Source: Sulfurimonas sp. (GTDB lineage: Bacteria; Campylobacterota; Campylobacteria; Campylobacterales; Sulfurimonadaceae). Taken from it: a stretch of DNA of 5,733 nt. The stretch lies in assembly GCA_015487435.1 (NCBI GenBank), contig WFPU01000079.1, forward strand, positions 1 through 5,733, given 5' to 3'. A program made the translations under genes and the position numbers. Below the pieces are notes generated by a model that was given only the letters and a program-made list of their open reading frames with translations, was not told the DNA's origin and made no database searches. Of the stretch, positions 1-5,733 are shown piece by piece; within the stretch, counting starts at the first letter, position 1; the number at the start of each line of letters is the position of its first letter.

Positions 1-141
1 ATCAAGCTCTTTGGGTTCTTGTTTTGTTACACCTTGGATAGCTTTTCTTACAGAAGGATTTCTTTCATCTGGTGCGGATGCATATACCGTTGAAGCTATC
101 GTGATAACTGCTACTAAACTCAGTTTTACTATTTTTGTCAC
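1..141 (-). CDS. N-terminal fragment of an exported envelope protein (function unknown)
   Basis: Read on the minus strand, a GTG at 141-139 opens a frame that continues past the left edge, giving 47 residues. It starts MTKIVKLSLVAVITIASTVY and continues ASAPDERNPSVRK. This is a typical Sec signal peptide: two lysines (K3, K6), a hydrophobic core at about residues 7-19, and a signal-peptidase I site VYA|SA after residue 21. The start is well fixed: an in-frame TAA lies 18 bases upstream (159-157) with no ATG between, and an AAAAGGA ribosome binding site (153-147) is correctly spaced. The mature N-terminus is polar and charged. I do not recognise the protein. The upstream Fur boxes suggest an iron-responsive periplasmic or outer-membrane protein, for example a TonB-dependent receptor or porin, but no domain is visible in the part present. 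The gene is cut by the window edge; this is not evidence that it is broken. Confidence 0.85.
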   Translation of the reverse strand, partial: MTKIVKLSLVAVITIASTVYASAPDERNPSVRKAIQGVTKQEPKELD

Positions 142-181
142 TTTTTTCCTTTTATGTTAATATTTATAAATAATTTCTTTT

Positions 182-196
182 TGATAATGCTTATTG
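182..196 (-). promoter_or_regulatory. Second, weaker Fur-like site
   Basis: TGATAATGCTTATTG matches the 7-1-7 Fur core at 11 of 14 positions; the left half is perfect and the right half is decayed. It lies 41-55 bases upstream of the leftward start and 13 bases upstream of a possible minus-strand -10 (TATAAA, 168-163). Alone it would be weak evidence in AT-rich DNA. Its position 52 bases from the strong box, on the same promoter side, raises the likelihood of a two-site Fur operator. Confidence 0.4.
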
Positions 197-233
197 AAAT
201 ACTACAAAAAAAAAGCTTAGCTGATTCTTATAT

Positions 234-248
234 TGATAATTGTTATCA
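234..248 (-). promoter_or_regulatory. Fur box (strong)
   Basis: The 15 bases TGATAATTGTTATCA match the 7-1-7 Fur core TGATAAT-N-ATTATCA at 13 of 14 defined positions; the one difference is G for A at 242. The six outer bases on each side form a perfect inverted repeat. The site lies 93-107 bases upstream of the leftward GTG start and directly upstream of a minus-strand TATAAG (232-227), where bound Fur would block RNA polymerase. It probably represses the exported-protein gene under iron sufficiency. It lies about 200 bases from the rightward start, so control of that gene is less likely. Confidence 0.75.
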
Positions 249-308
249 TTGGTAGCTCTATTTTTACTACTTAAATGTCATAGTAAATACCTATGGGTGT
301 AAGTTTAT

Positions 309-321
309 GGTAACGATTACC
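309..321. promoter_or_regulatory. Perfect palindrome GGTAA-CGA-TTACC, possible operator
   Basis: The arms GGTAA and TTACC are exact reverse complements around a 3-base centre, and the site is GC-richer than its surroundings. Its size suits a dimeric DNA-binding protein. It lies 131-143 bases upstream of the response-regulator start and beyond the Fur boxes relative to the leftward gene. I cannot assign a regulator; it is not a Fur site. A 5-bp arm can occur by chance. Confidence 0.3.
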
Positions 322-451
322 CCGTCATTACAAGAAACTGTAATATTAAGCTATTTATTTACTCTTATTATTTATTATACTTCATGACTAATTTAGTTTA
401 AATATCTTAAAATATATAAATATTTTATTTTATTAAACTTGAGGAATTGTT

Positions 452-2104
452 GTGTCCATAAATTTTTTAGAGATATTACTAGTTGATAATGATATTTCAT
501 TACATGAGATAATAAGTAATACAATTGATGGCATTAAAGTATTTAATAAAAAAGTGAAGATACTACATGCTAAAAATGCCCTAGAAGCCAAAGAGCTTAT
601 AAAGAAAAACAGCGATATCTCTATCGCCTTTATAGATGTAGCGATGGAGACACCAGATGCAGGATTAATGCTTGTAAACTATATTCGACATACTTTAAAT
701 AATGAAAACATGCGTATCATTATCATCGATAGCGAAGACTCCCCCATTCCAACAGATGAGATTCTTGAACATTATGATATCAATGATTATAAAGATCGAG
801 AATGTATAGAATCGCAAAGGCTTTTTAATACTGTTCGCATAGCTATAAAACAGTATCAACAATTTAAAGACATTCAAGACAATAGAGCTCAGATGTATAA
901 AAAAATGACTACAAATAAAGTCTCAGGTTTACCAAACAGAATGAAACTCTCTGAAAATATTGGTACAGCTGGAAAAAAATCCCTTATTTTGCTTAATATT
1001 GATGATTTTAGTGTCATTAATAATCATAATGGATTTGAATTTGGGGATAAGGTACTAAATGCTTTTGCAGAATTTTTAGAAAAAAACTATAGCAAAGATG
1101 CGCAAGTGTTTCACCTAGAAGCAGATATTTTTGCTATGCTCTATTTACAAGAAAATATTTCATCAATTGAAGAAAAAATAATAAAAATAAAAGATGACAT
1201 TTATAATAATTTATTTATCATAGATAACATCTCTCTCCACCTAACTGCTACCCTGGGCATAGTACTAAACGACCATGGAAATATTATTCAAAAAGCAGAA
1301 TTTGCCTTTAAAGAAGCAAGACTAAATGGAAAAAATAGTATTCAAAAGTATAGCGATAAATTAAATATATTGCGAACAATTCACATAAACGCTTTATGGA
1401 CAAGACGTATTCGTAATGCACTTGAAAAGAAAAATGTTCTCGCTTATTTTCAGCCTATTGAAAATATAAAAACAGGAAAAATACAAAAATATGAGATACT
1501 CGTTAGAATAGAGTACAAAGGGGAAATTTACTCTCCTTATCACTTTTTAGATGCGGCTAGATATAGTGGTCAGCTATTTGAGATTTTTAAAATAATGTTT
1601 GATGTAGCTTGTAAAAATGTCTCTACATCAAATTATAATTTTACAGTTAATGTAAGCGACTATGATTTAAAACACCCTAAATTTTTCGAAACAGTAGAAT
1701 ATATACTAAAAAAATATAAAATAAATACTAATAGGATATGTTTTGAGATTTTAGAAAACAATAGTATTTCACAAGACACAGAAATTCAAAATGTTCTCCA
1801 AAAATTACATGGTTTAGGCTTTAAATTAGCGATAGACGACTTTGGTGCTGAATGTTCTAATTTTGGGCAACTTAACAACTTAAAGATAGATTTTATAAAA
1901 ATAGACGGCTCCTATATAAAAAATATTGTTGAAGATAAAAACTCACAAATTATTGCACAAACGATATTAGATTTTGCACATAAAAAAGAAATCCCAGTTA
2001 TAGCTGAGTTTGTCTGTTCCAAAGAAGTGTATGAGTATGTTAAAAAAATAGGTGTAGATTATGCACAGGGGTACATAATATCAGAACCAAAAAATTCACT
2101 GTAA
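452..2104 (+). CDS. Response regulator: receiver, degenerate GGDEF, EAL (probable c-di-GMP phosphodiesterase)
   Basis: Cytoplasmic 550-residue signalling protein with no membrane segments. Residues 1-135 form a receiver domain: acidic pair D12/D14 after strand 1, likely phospho-acceptor D62 (FIDVAM) and conserved K114 in YDINDYKDR. Residues 155-302 are GGDEF-like: NIDDF (D184/D185) and FGD (198-199) are kept, but the signature reads EADIF (223-227), with both glycines lost and H221 where the upstream arginine usually sits. Cyclase activity is therefore unlikely, though GTP binding cannot be excluded. Residues 315-550 are an EAL domain with the expected ligands: E348 (EIL for EAL), N400, E432, D462-D463, K483, E519 and Q539. 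The usual second Glu of the AEGVE loop is C522. This suggests a phosphodiesterase that cleaves c-di-GMP, controlled by phosphorylation from an unseen histidine kinase. The GTG start is firm: in-frame TGA at 440-442 and GAGG at 441-444. The gene stands alone and converges on the aldolase gene. Confidence 0.93.
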   Translation: MSINFLEILLVDNDISLHEIISNTIDGIKVFNKKVKILHAKNALEAKELIKKNSDISIAFIDVAMETPDAGLMLVNYIRHTLNNENMRIIIIDSEDSPIPTDEILEHYDINDYKDRECIESQRLFNTVRIAIKQYQQFKDIQDNRAQMYKKMTTNKVSGLPNRMKLSENIGTAGKKSLILLNIDDFSVINNHNGFEFGDKVLNAFAEFLEKNYSKDAQVFHLEADIFAMLYLQENISSIEEKIIKIKDDIYNNLFIIDNISLHLTATLGIVLNDHGNIIQKAEFAFKEARLNGKNSIQKYSDKLNILRTIHINALWTRRIRNALEKKNVLAYFQPIENIKTGKIQKYEILVRIEYKGEIYSPYHFLDAARYSGQLFEIFKIMFDVACKNVSTSNYNFTVNVSDYDLKHPKFFETVEYILKKYKINTNRICFEILENNSISQDTEIQNVLQKLHGLGFKLAIDDFGAECSNFGQLNNLKIDFIKIDGSYIKNIVEDKNSQIIAQTILDFAHKKEIPVIAEFVCSKEVYEYVKKIGVDYAQGYIISEPKNSL

Positions 2105-2406
2105 TACTTATGTTAGTCCTCAAAAAAATAAATCTCTAAATAAACTGAACAATTTTATTTTATTCACACTTATACATTAACGGAAATAGAGTAAATTTTT
2201 ATAGCGAAGAGCTTTTTAGTATCTAATTTATAATTGAGACTTCTGCTTAATTAAAACTAGACCCTAAATCAAGTTTAGGGTGACGTTGACTTCGTCATTC
2301 TGGACTTGACCCAGAATCTAATAGCTAATTAATCAGAGGTTTCAATAAAAGTCATAAAAGGGTATTGCTCAAAGTTATCTTCAAAAAAATATGCAAAAAA
2401 AAGAAC
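2105..2406. other. Convergent intergenic region
   Basis: This 302-base gap lies between the ends of two convergent genes and has no supportable ORF. Its main content is the paired-hairpin repeat at 2258-2320. Bases 2105-2257 show only AT-rich sequence, including a weak inverted repeat AAATAAA/TTTATTT (2138-2160). For the leftward aldolase transcript, a run of eight T (minus strand, 2402-2395) directly follows the stop codon. The only stem before it is four base pairs (AGAA/TTCT), so it is at best a poor intrinsic terminator. The paired hairpin could end transcripts from either side, but no T-run follows its stems. Confidence 0.5.
2258..2320. repeat. REP-like element: two inverted copies of one 27-base hairpin
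   Basis: Unit A (2259-2285) contains the perfect stem ACCCTAAA/TTTAGGGT (2261-2268 with 2274-2281) around TCAAG. Unit B (2293-2319) contains ATTCTGG/CCAGAAT (2297-2303 with 2311-2317) around ACTTGAC. The reverse complement of A and unit B align over 27 bases without gaps. They share the ends CGTCA and TCT and the centre ACTTGA, and differ at nine stem positions. Four pairs of these are matched changes that keep base pairing (C-G to T-A twice, A-T to G-C twice). TGACG (2281-2285) and CGTCA (2293-2297) flank a 7-base spacer, and TAGA/TCTA close the ends. This is the architecture of a bacterial interspersed palindromic (BIME-like) repeat, and the site between convergent gene ends is typical. From memory, similar GTCATTCTGGACTTGA-type palindromes recur in many bacterial genomes. 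I see only this copy here. Confidence 0.75.
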
Positions 2407-3486
2407 TTAGTTTCTATCCATCGCATTTAAATCTTTAAACGCTTCTATAACTCTATCCACAAGACTCTCTTGTCCAGCTCTTAGCCATTTTCTTGGGTCA
2501 TAGTATTTTTTATTTGGTTTATCATCGCCATCTGGATTACCAATTTGACTTTGAAGATATTTGTTGTATTTCTTGGCATATTCTTTAACACCAACCCAAG
2601 TAGCCCATTGAGTATCAGTATCAATATTCATCTTAATAACACCATAATCAATAGCTTCTTTTATCTCAGATTTTTCACTACCACTTCCACCATGAAATAC
2701 AAAATTAACAGGCTTATCTAATGTTTTAAATTTTTCCTCTATATATTTTTGAGAATTATCTAAAATCTTAGGAGTTAAAGATACATTTCCTGGTTTATAA
2801 ACACCATGAACATTACCAAATGAAGCAGCGATAGTAAAGTTTGGTGATACTCTCATCAACTCTTCATAGGCATAAGCTACATCTTCTGGTTGGGTATATA
2901 AAAGTGAATTATCCATCTCTGTATTATCAACTCCATCTTCCTCTCCACCAGTACAACCAAGCTCAATTTCAATACTCATCTCTATTTTAGTCATTCTCTT
3001 TAAATAAGCCTTACAGGTAAGTACATTTTCTAATAATGTTTCTTCTGAAAGATCTAGCATGTGAGATGAAAATAGTGGCTTACCTTGTGATTCATAATAA
3101 TTTTCTCCAGCTTCAAGAAGTGCATCTATCCAAGGAAGTAATTTTTTAGCAGCATGGTCAGTATGTAAAATAACAGCCACACCATAAGCTTCAGCCATCA
3201 TATGAGTATGGATAGCTCCACTCACAGCACCAACTATTGCAGATTTTTCATTCTCATTGCTAAGACCTTTTCCTGCATAATAAGATGCTCCACCATTACT
3301 AAATTGGATTATCACAGGAGAGTTTACTTTTGCAGCAGCTTCTAATATTGCATTTATAGAGTCAGTCCCTATAACATTAACAGCAGGAATTGCGAATCCA
3401 TTATCTTTTGCATATTGATAAACTTTGGCAACATCATCGCCAAATAATACGCCCGGTTGAACTATATCTAAAATACCTTTACCCAT
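2407..3486 (-). CDS. fbaA: Fructose-bisphosphate aldolase, class II
   Basis: Zinc-dependent aldolase of 359 residues, the same length as E. coli FbaA. It interconverts fructose 1,6-bisphosphate with dihydroxyacetone phosphate and glyceraldehyde 3-phosphate in the cytoplasm. All key residues are present, one position higher than the usual E. coli numbering: catalytic D110 and zinc ligand H111 in HTDHAA, zinc ligands H227 (GNVHGVY) and H265 (FHGGSGS), N287 in MNIDTDTQWA, and the glycine-rich phosphate loop around residues 266-270. The C-terminal DPRKWLR (330-336) carries the arginine expected near the substrate's second phosphate. The ATG start is supported by AGGA (minus strand, 3496-3493) six bases upstream and by the family-typical N-terminus. 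If the host is an autotroph, as the organism guess implies, the main flux would be gluconeogenic. The gene is monocistronic here: convergent with the EAL regulator and divergent from the HTH/DUF342 operon. No frameshift or missing residue is seen. Confidence 0.97.
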   Translation of the reverse strand: MGKGILDIVQPGVLFGDDVAKVYQYAKDNGFAIPAVNVIGTDSINAILEAAAKVNSPVIIQFSNGGASYYAGKGLSNENEKSAIVGAVSGAIHTHMMAEAYGVAVILHTDHAAKKLLPWIDALLEAGENYYESQGKPLFSSHMLDLSEETLLENVLTCKAYLKRMTKIEMSIEIELGCTGGEEDGVDNTEMDNSLLYTQPEDVAYAYEELMRVSPNFTIAASFGNVHGVYKPGNVSLTPKILDNSQKYIEEKFKTLDKPVNFVFHGGSGSEKSEIKEAIDYGVIKMNIDTDTQWATWVGVKEYAKKYNKYLQSQIGNPDGDDKPNKKYYDPRKWLRAGQESLVDRVIEAFKDLNAMDRN

Positions 3487-3516
3487 TAATCATCCTAAGT
3501 TTATAATTATTGCAGT

Positions 3517-3522
3517 ATTATA
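3517..3522 (-). promoter_or_regulatory. Likely -10 element of the aldolase gene
   Basis: On the minus strand this reads TATAAT, an exact sigma-70 -10 hexamer, 31-36 bases upstream of the ATG. It predicts a leader of about 20-25 bases. The expected -35 position has no good match, which is common in Campylobacterota, where the upstream signal is a loose periodic T/A pattern. AT-rich sequence makes chance matches possible, but no better candidate exists in this short gap. Confidence 0.55.
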
Positions 3523-3531
3523 ATACATACC

Positions 3532-3560
3532 TTATTATATAAATCTTTTTATGCTAAAAT
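3532..3560 (+). promoter_or_regulatory. Likely promoter of the HTH/DUF342 operon
   Basis: TGC-TAAAAT (3552-3560) is an extended -10-like element. With 17-base spacing it has a weak -35-like TTATTA at 3532-3537. It predicts a transcript start near 3567 and a leader of about 20 bases before the ATG at 3589. The inverted repeat GCTAAA (3553-3558) / TTTAGC (3570-3575) overlaps the -10 and start region and could be an operator. This promoter lies back to back with the aldolase promoter, and the two -10 elements are about 33 bases apart. Confidence 0.45.
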
Positions 3561-3588
3561 ATATAAAAATTTAGCGTGCGGAAGTAAT

Positions 3589-4209
3589 ATGAAATTAACA
3601 ATTGATGAATATTCAAAAAAATTTAAAATGAGCAAAGAGATGGTAACATCAAAAATTCGTTCAAAAAAACTAGACTATATAATAGAAGAAGGTAATACAT
3701 TTATAATTGTTAACGATATTAAAAATGTTGTTGAAAAAGTAAGTACAGCGCCAACTCAAACAAGGGTAATTAGCAAGCAAAAGGCTACTGTAGCTACAGT
3801 TTTAGCCCTATATAAAAGAGAGAACAACTATCTAAAACAAAAGATCGAACAGCTTGAGAGTAAAATAGATAAACTTATAGATGATAAAGAGCAGATGCTA
3901 AGGGATGAGCGTGATAAAATTGAAGAGATTTATTCGAACAAAGATCTACAACTAAAAAAAATATTAGAGCTTGTAAATGTAAAAATGCAAATTGATAAAG
4001 ATGAAACTATCCATGAGATTGAGCATACTTCAGAGATTATTGAATTAAAAACATACCTAAAAACATTAGATTTAAAGCAACCCCAAAGAAAAAATATTAG
4101 AAAACGTTTTGAAAAAGCACTCGGTAGTGATGTTAGAATAATTGAGCAAAATGGAAAACTTTACTTAGATTTCTCAAAATTTGATTATAGTGATTTATTA
4201 GCTCTATAG
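3589..4209 (+). CDS. Uncharacterised HTH-like / coiled-coil protein, partner of the DUF342 gene
   Basis: The protein has 206 residues, no signal peptide and no membrane segment. Residues 1-45 (LTIDEYSKKFKMSKEMVTSK onward, ending NTFIIV) resemble the winged helix-turn-helix of MerR or excisionase type: a helix, a turn at KMS, a recognition-like helix, then a short beta wing. Residues about 66-135 are strongly heptad-like and charged (KQKIEQLESKIDKLI and following), predicting a long coiled coil. Residues 150-206 end in a mixed alpha/beta segment (DVRIIEQNGKLYLDFSKFDY). The start is supported by GGAAG at 3580-3584, although spacing to the ATG is only four bases. The stop TAG overlaps the ribosome binding site of the next gene, so the two are surely cotranscribed and probably translationally coupled. 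I do not recognise a named family. It could be an adaptor or DNA-binding partner of the DUF342 protein. The HTH may serve protein contacts rather than DNA binding. Confidence 0.85.
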   Translation: MKLTIDEYSKKFKMSKEMVTSKIRSKKLDYIIEEGNTFIIVNDIKNVVEKVSTAPTQTRVISKQKATVATVLALYKRENNYLKQKIEQLESKIDKLIDDKEQMLRDERDKIEEIYSNKDLQLKKILELVNVKMQIDKDETIHEIEHTSEIIELKTYLKTLDLKQPQRKNIRKRFEKALGSDVRIIEQNGKLYLDFSKFDYSDLLAL

Positions 4210-4211
4210 GA
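4208..4211 (+). promoter_or_regulatory. Ribosome binding site overlapping the upstream stop codon
   Basis: AGGA at 4208-4211 uses the last two bases of the upstream TAG stop (4207-4209) and lies five bases before the ATG at 4217. The overlap fixes the start of the DUF342 gene and indicates translational coupling within the operon. Confidence 0.7.
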
Positions 4212-4216
4212 CACAG

Positions 4217-5733
4217 ATGAAAACAACGAAGCTAAAAAGTAAAGATGTATCAACTACATTAAAATTATTTGCAAAAAAGAATGATATCAGTGCAGATGCT
4301 CTTGATTTTAATATTCTTCAAACAACTACATTTGTAAAATCGTTAAACACGCCTGAATACACAAAGTATAGCATGAGTGTTAAAAAAGATTACGATACTG
4401 TTGATAAAATGATAGATTATCATCTTGAATTTAAACAGATACATATAATAGAGATATTTCAAAAAAAAAGCTCTGATTTAAAACTAAATTATGAAGTTGA
4501 ATTTGACGAGTTGAATGTATGCCCAAAAATAGTTATCAAAGATAACTCAAATATTCCTTATGCTAAATCTAAACCTATTGACATATATAAATTACTTAAA
4601 GATGAGATAGATAAAATCAAAGCAAGACACAATATATTATTAAATATATTCGATGAAGCATATATAGCTAAACTAAAATTATTTACAAAATATCTCTTTG
4701 CAGATAAATTTATAAAGAGTGTTAAACTACCACTTTTTGAAGGTATCAAACCAAAGATTACAAAACAAAGTCAACTCTTATTGCATTATGAGAATAAAAA
4801 AAATGAACATGGAATAAGTGAAGTAGATAGTGGCGAACTATTAGTTGAGTATATTAAACCACGATTTGGAAAAAACGGCTTAGATGCTTTTGGAAAAATT
4901 ATTGATAGTGTAAATATTAATATTTCTAAAGGTTTAAAATATGATATTGATCAATCAAGCATTAGCATAAAAGAGAGTGATGACAAGATATTGTATATAT
5001 CAAGAATAAAAGGTTATGTGAACATAGTTAATAACACAATGCTAGTAGATAATAGAATTAAAAAAGCAAAAATAAAACGAGTTGAAAATACATTATCAGA
5101 GAGCGAAGAAAATAACATAGAGATTGTTATCTCAGAAAAAGATTCCACGCAAGATAGTGTAGGAGAGGGTGTTGAACTCTCTAGTGAAACAATTCATATA
5201 GAGGGTTTTGTAGGATCAAATAGCTCTTTGAGTGCTATAAAATTAACTATAGATGGGGCTACACATCAAACTTCAAAGCAAAGTGCTAAATTTGCATCCA
5301 TAAATAGGCATAAAGGTACCCTTAGAGCTCATAAAGCTGATATAAAACTTTTAGAAGGTGGCATAGTTCATGCAACAAATGTAGATATTGACACCTGCCT
5401 AAATGGAACTATATATGCAAAAAATGTAAATATAAAACATGTAAAGAGCAACTTAAAAATTTATGCTTCTGATTCTATCAACATATCTTTAGTTAGCGGA
5501 GAAGACAATCTTTTTCAAATAGACCCATCAAAAGTTTCAGTACTTGCAAAAAAAATTGAATATATAGATAAAGATATAGAAGATCTGAAATATCATTTAG
5601 AAGAAGCAGAGCGACACGATGAATCAAAAGTAGAAAAACTCAAAAATAATATTAGTAAACTTTTAACTGCAAAAAATAAAATTTATGATTCTGTCAACAG
5701 TGCAAGCATAACAATTAAAAAACCATTTAGAGG
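4217..5733 (+). CDS. DUF342/FapA-family protein, C-terminus cut by the window edge
   Basis: From ATG 4217 the frame stays open to the right edge, giving 505 codons plus two bases. No signal peptide or membrane segment is seen (start MKTTKLKSKDVSTTLKLFAK), so the protein is cytoplasmic. The diagnostic DUF342 segment begins at residue 206 (GELLVEYIKPRFGKNGLDAF): the usual GELL, then P..G..G.D.FGK. An N-terminal region (1-200) with alternating charged helices precedes it. From about residue 326 (IHIEGFVGS) to 440 come short beta repeats (GTLRAHKADIKLLEGGIVHA, GTIYAKNVNI), the right-handed beta-helix expected for this family. Residues 442-490 form a coiled coil (VLAKKIEYIDKDIEDLKYHL onward). A Vibrio member named FapA links sugar-PTS state to polar flagellar assembly, but most members have no known role, so the symbol is not assigned here. 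It sits seven bases after the HTH/coiled-coil gene, and both proteins carry coiled coils, which suggests that they bind each other. Confidence 0.88.
   Translation, partial: MKTTKLKSKDVSTTLKLFAKKNDISADALDFNILQTTTFVKSLNTPEYTKYSMSVKKDYDTVDKMIDYHLEFKQIHIIEIFQKKSSDLKLNYEVEFDELNVCPKIVIKDNSNIPYAKSKPIDIYKLLKDEIDKIKARHNILLNIFDEAYIAKLKLFTKYLFADKFIKSVKLPLFEGIKPKITKQSQLLLHYENKKNEHGISEVDSGELLVEYIKPRFGKNGLDAFGKIIDSVNINISKGLKYDIDQSSISIKESDDKILYISRIKGYVNIVNNTMLVDNRIKKAKIKRVENTLSESEENNIEIVISEKDSTQDSVGEGVELSSETIHIEGFVGSNSSLSAIKLTIDGATHQTSKQSAKFASINRHKGTLRAHKADIKLLEGGIVHATNVDIDTCLNGTIYAKNVNIKHVKSNLKIYASDSINISLVSGEDNLFQIDPSKVSVLAKKIEYIDKDIEDLKYHLEEAERHDESKVEKLKNNISKLLTAKNKIYDSVNSASITIKKPFR

Larger units (their letters stand above)
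142..451. other. Divergent intergenic control region
   Basis: This 310-base gap lies between two divergently transcribed genes and contains no credible ORF. It holds a strong Fur box (234-248), a weaker Fur-like site (182-196), a perfect 5-3-5 palindrome (309-321) and a shorter inverted repeat CATAG-N7-CTATG (279-295). For the leftward gene, minus-strand -10-like hexamers are TATAAG (232-227) and TATAAA (168-163), each just downstream of one Fur-like site. For the rightward gene, -10-like TATACT (376-381) and several TAAAAT/TATAAA strings (about 408-420) are possible, but the region is so AT-rich that none can be singled out. No riboswitch fold that I know is evident. Confidence 0.6.

Noticed and set aside
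279..325. Possible c-di-GMP or other riboswitch in the leader of the response-regulator gene
   Set aside because: There are short inverted repeats and a GGTAA/TTACC patch, but I could not match any known riboswitch core, and the patch lies at least 127 bases before the start with no expression platform visible.
695..877. 60-codon open frame on the minus strand inside the response-regulator gene
   Set aside because: It lies fully antisense to a well-supported receiver domain and shows no domain. Its hydrophobic composition is a by-product of AT-rich coding on the other strand.
2138..2160. AT-only inverted repeat AAATAAA/TTTATTT downstream of the EAL gene as a terminator
   Set aside because: The stem has no G-C pair and no clean T-run follows it. 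Such repeats are common by chance in DNA this AT-rich.
2395..2414. Intrinsic terminator for the aldolase gene (minus-strand T8 after the stop codon)
   Set aside because: The only stem before the T-run is four base pairs with one G-C and overlaps the stop codon; this is too weak to call.
3589..3720. Calling the 206-residue protein a MerR-family or excisionase regulator by name
   Set aside because: Only the HTH-like pattern is visible; no MerR effector domain or phage context is present, so a named family would be overreach.
4558..4749. 63-codon open frame on the minus strand inside the DUF342 gene
   Set aside because: Antisense to a continuous DUF342 frame with a good start and family signature; it has no independent support.

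Overview
The window is AT-rich DNA whose gene content and style fit a Campylobacterota bacterium, probably a Sulfurimonas-like free-living chemolithotroph. This placement rests on codon and amino-acid style, the E. coli-type class II aldolase, and an HTH/coiled-coil plus DUF342 gene pair. It is inference, not a database match. No rRNA, tRNA, CRISPR array, transposase or phage gene is visible.

Layout. At the left edge is the first 47 codons of an exported protein on the minus strand (1-141), with a clear signal peptide. A 310-base divergent intergenic region (142-451) separates it from a plus-strand gene. This region holds one near-perfect Fur box (234-248), a weaker second one (182-196) and an unidentified perfect palindrome (309-321). 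The plus-strand gene (452-2104) encodes a three-domain response regulator: receiver, degenerate GGDEF, and EAL. It is probably a c-di-GMP phosphodiesterase under phosphorelay control. It converges on the class II fructose-bisphosphate aldolase gene (2407-3486, minus strand). The 302 bases between them contain a compact palindromic repeat (2258-2320) made of two inverted copies of the same 27-base hairpin.

The aldolase gene diverges from a tight two-gene operon on the plus strand: a 206-residue protein with an N-terminal helix-turn-helix-like segment and a long coiled coil (3589-4209), then, seven bases on, a DUF342/FapA-family protein (4217 to beyond 5733) that is cut by the window edge.

How the genes may relate. 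The aldolase is core carbon metabolism (gluconeogenesis/glycolysis). The left-edge gene is probably iron-regulated and sits in the cell envelope. The EAL regulator and the DUF342 protein both belong to families tied to surface behaviour: c-di-GMP signalling, and polar or flagellar assembly in Vibrio. Nothing in the sequence directly links these transcription units. The most unusual item is the paired hairpin repeat, whose two copies differ mostly by paired changes that keep the stem intact. The least characterised is the HTH/coiled-coil plus DUF342 pair.
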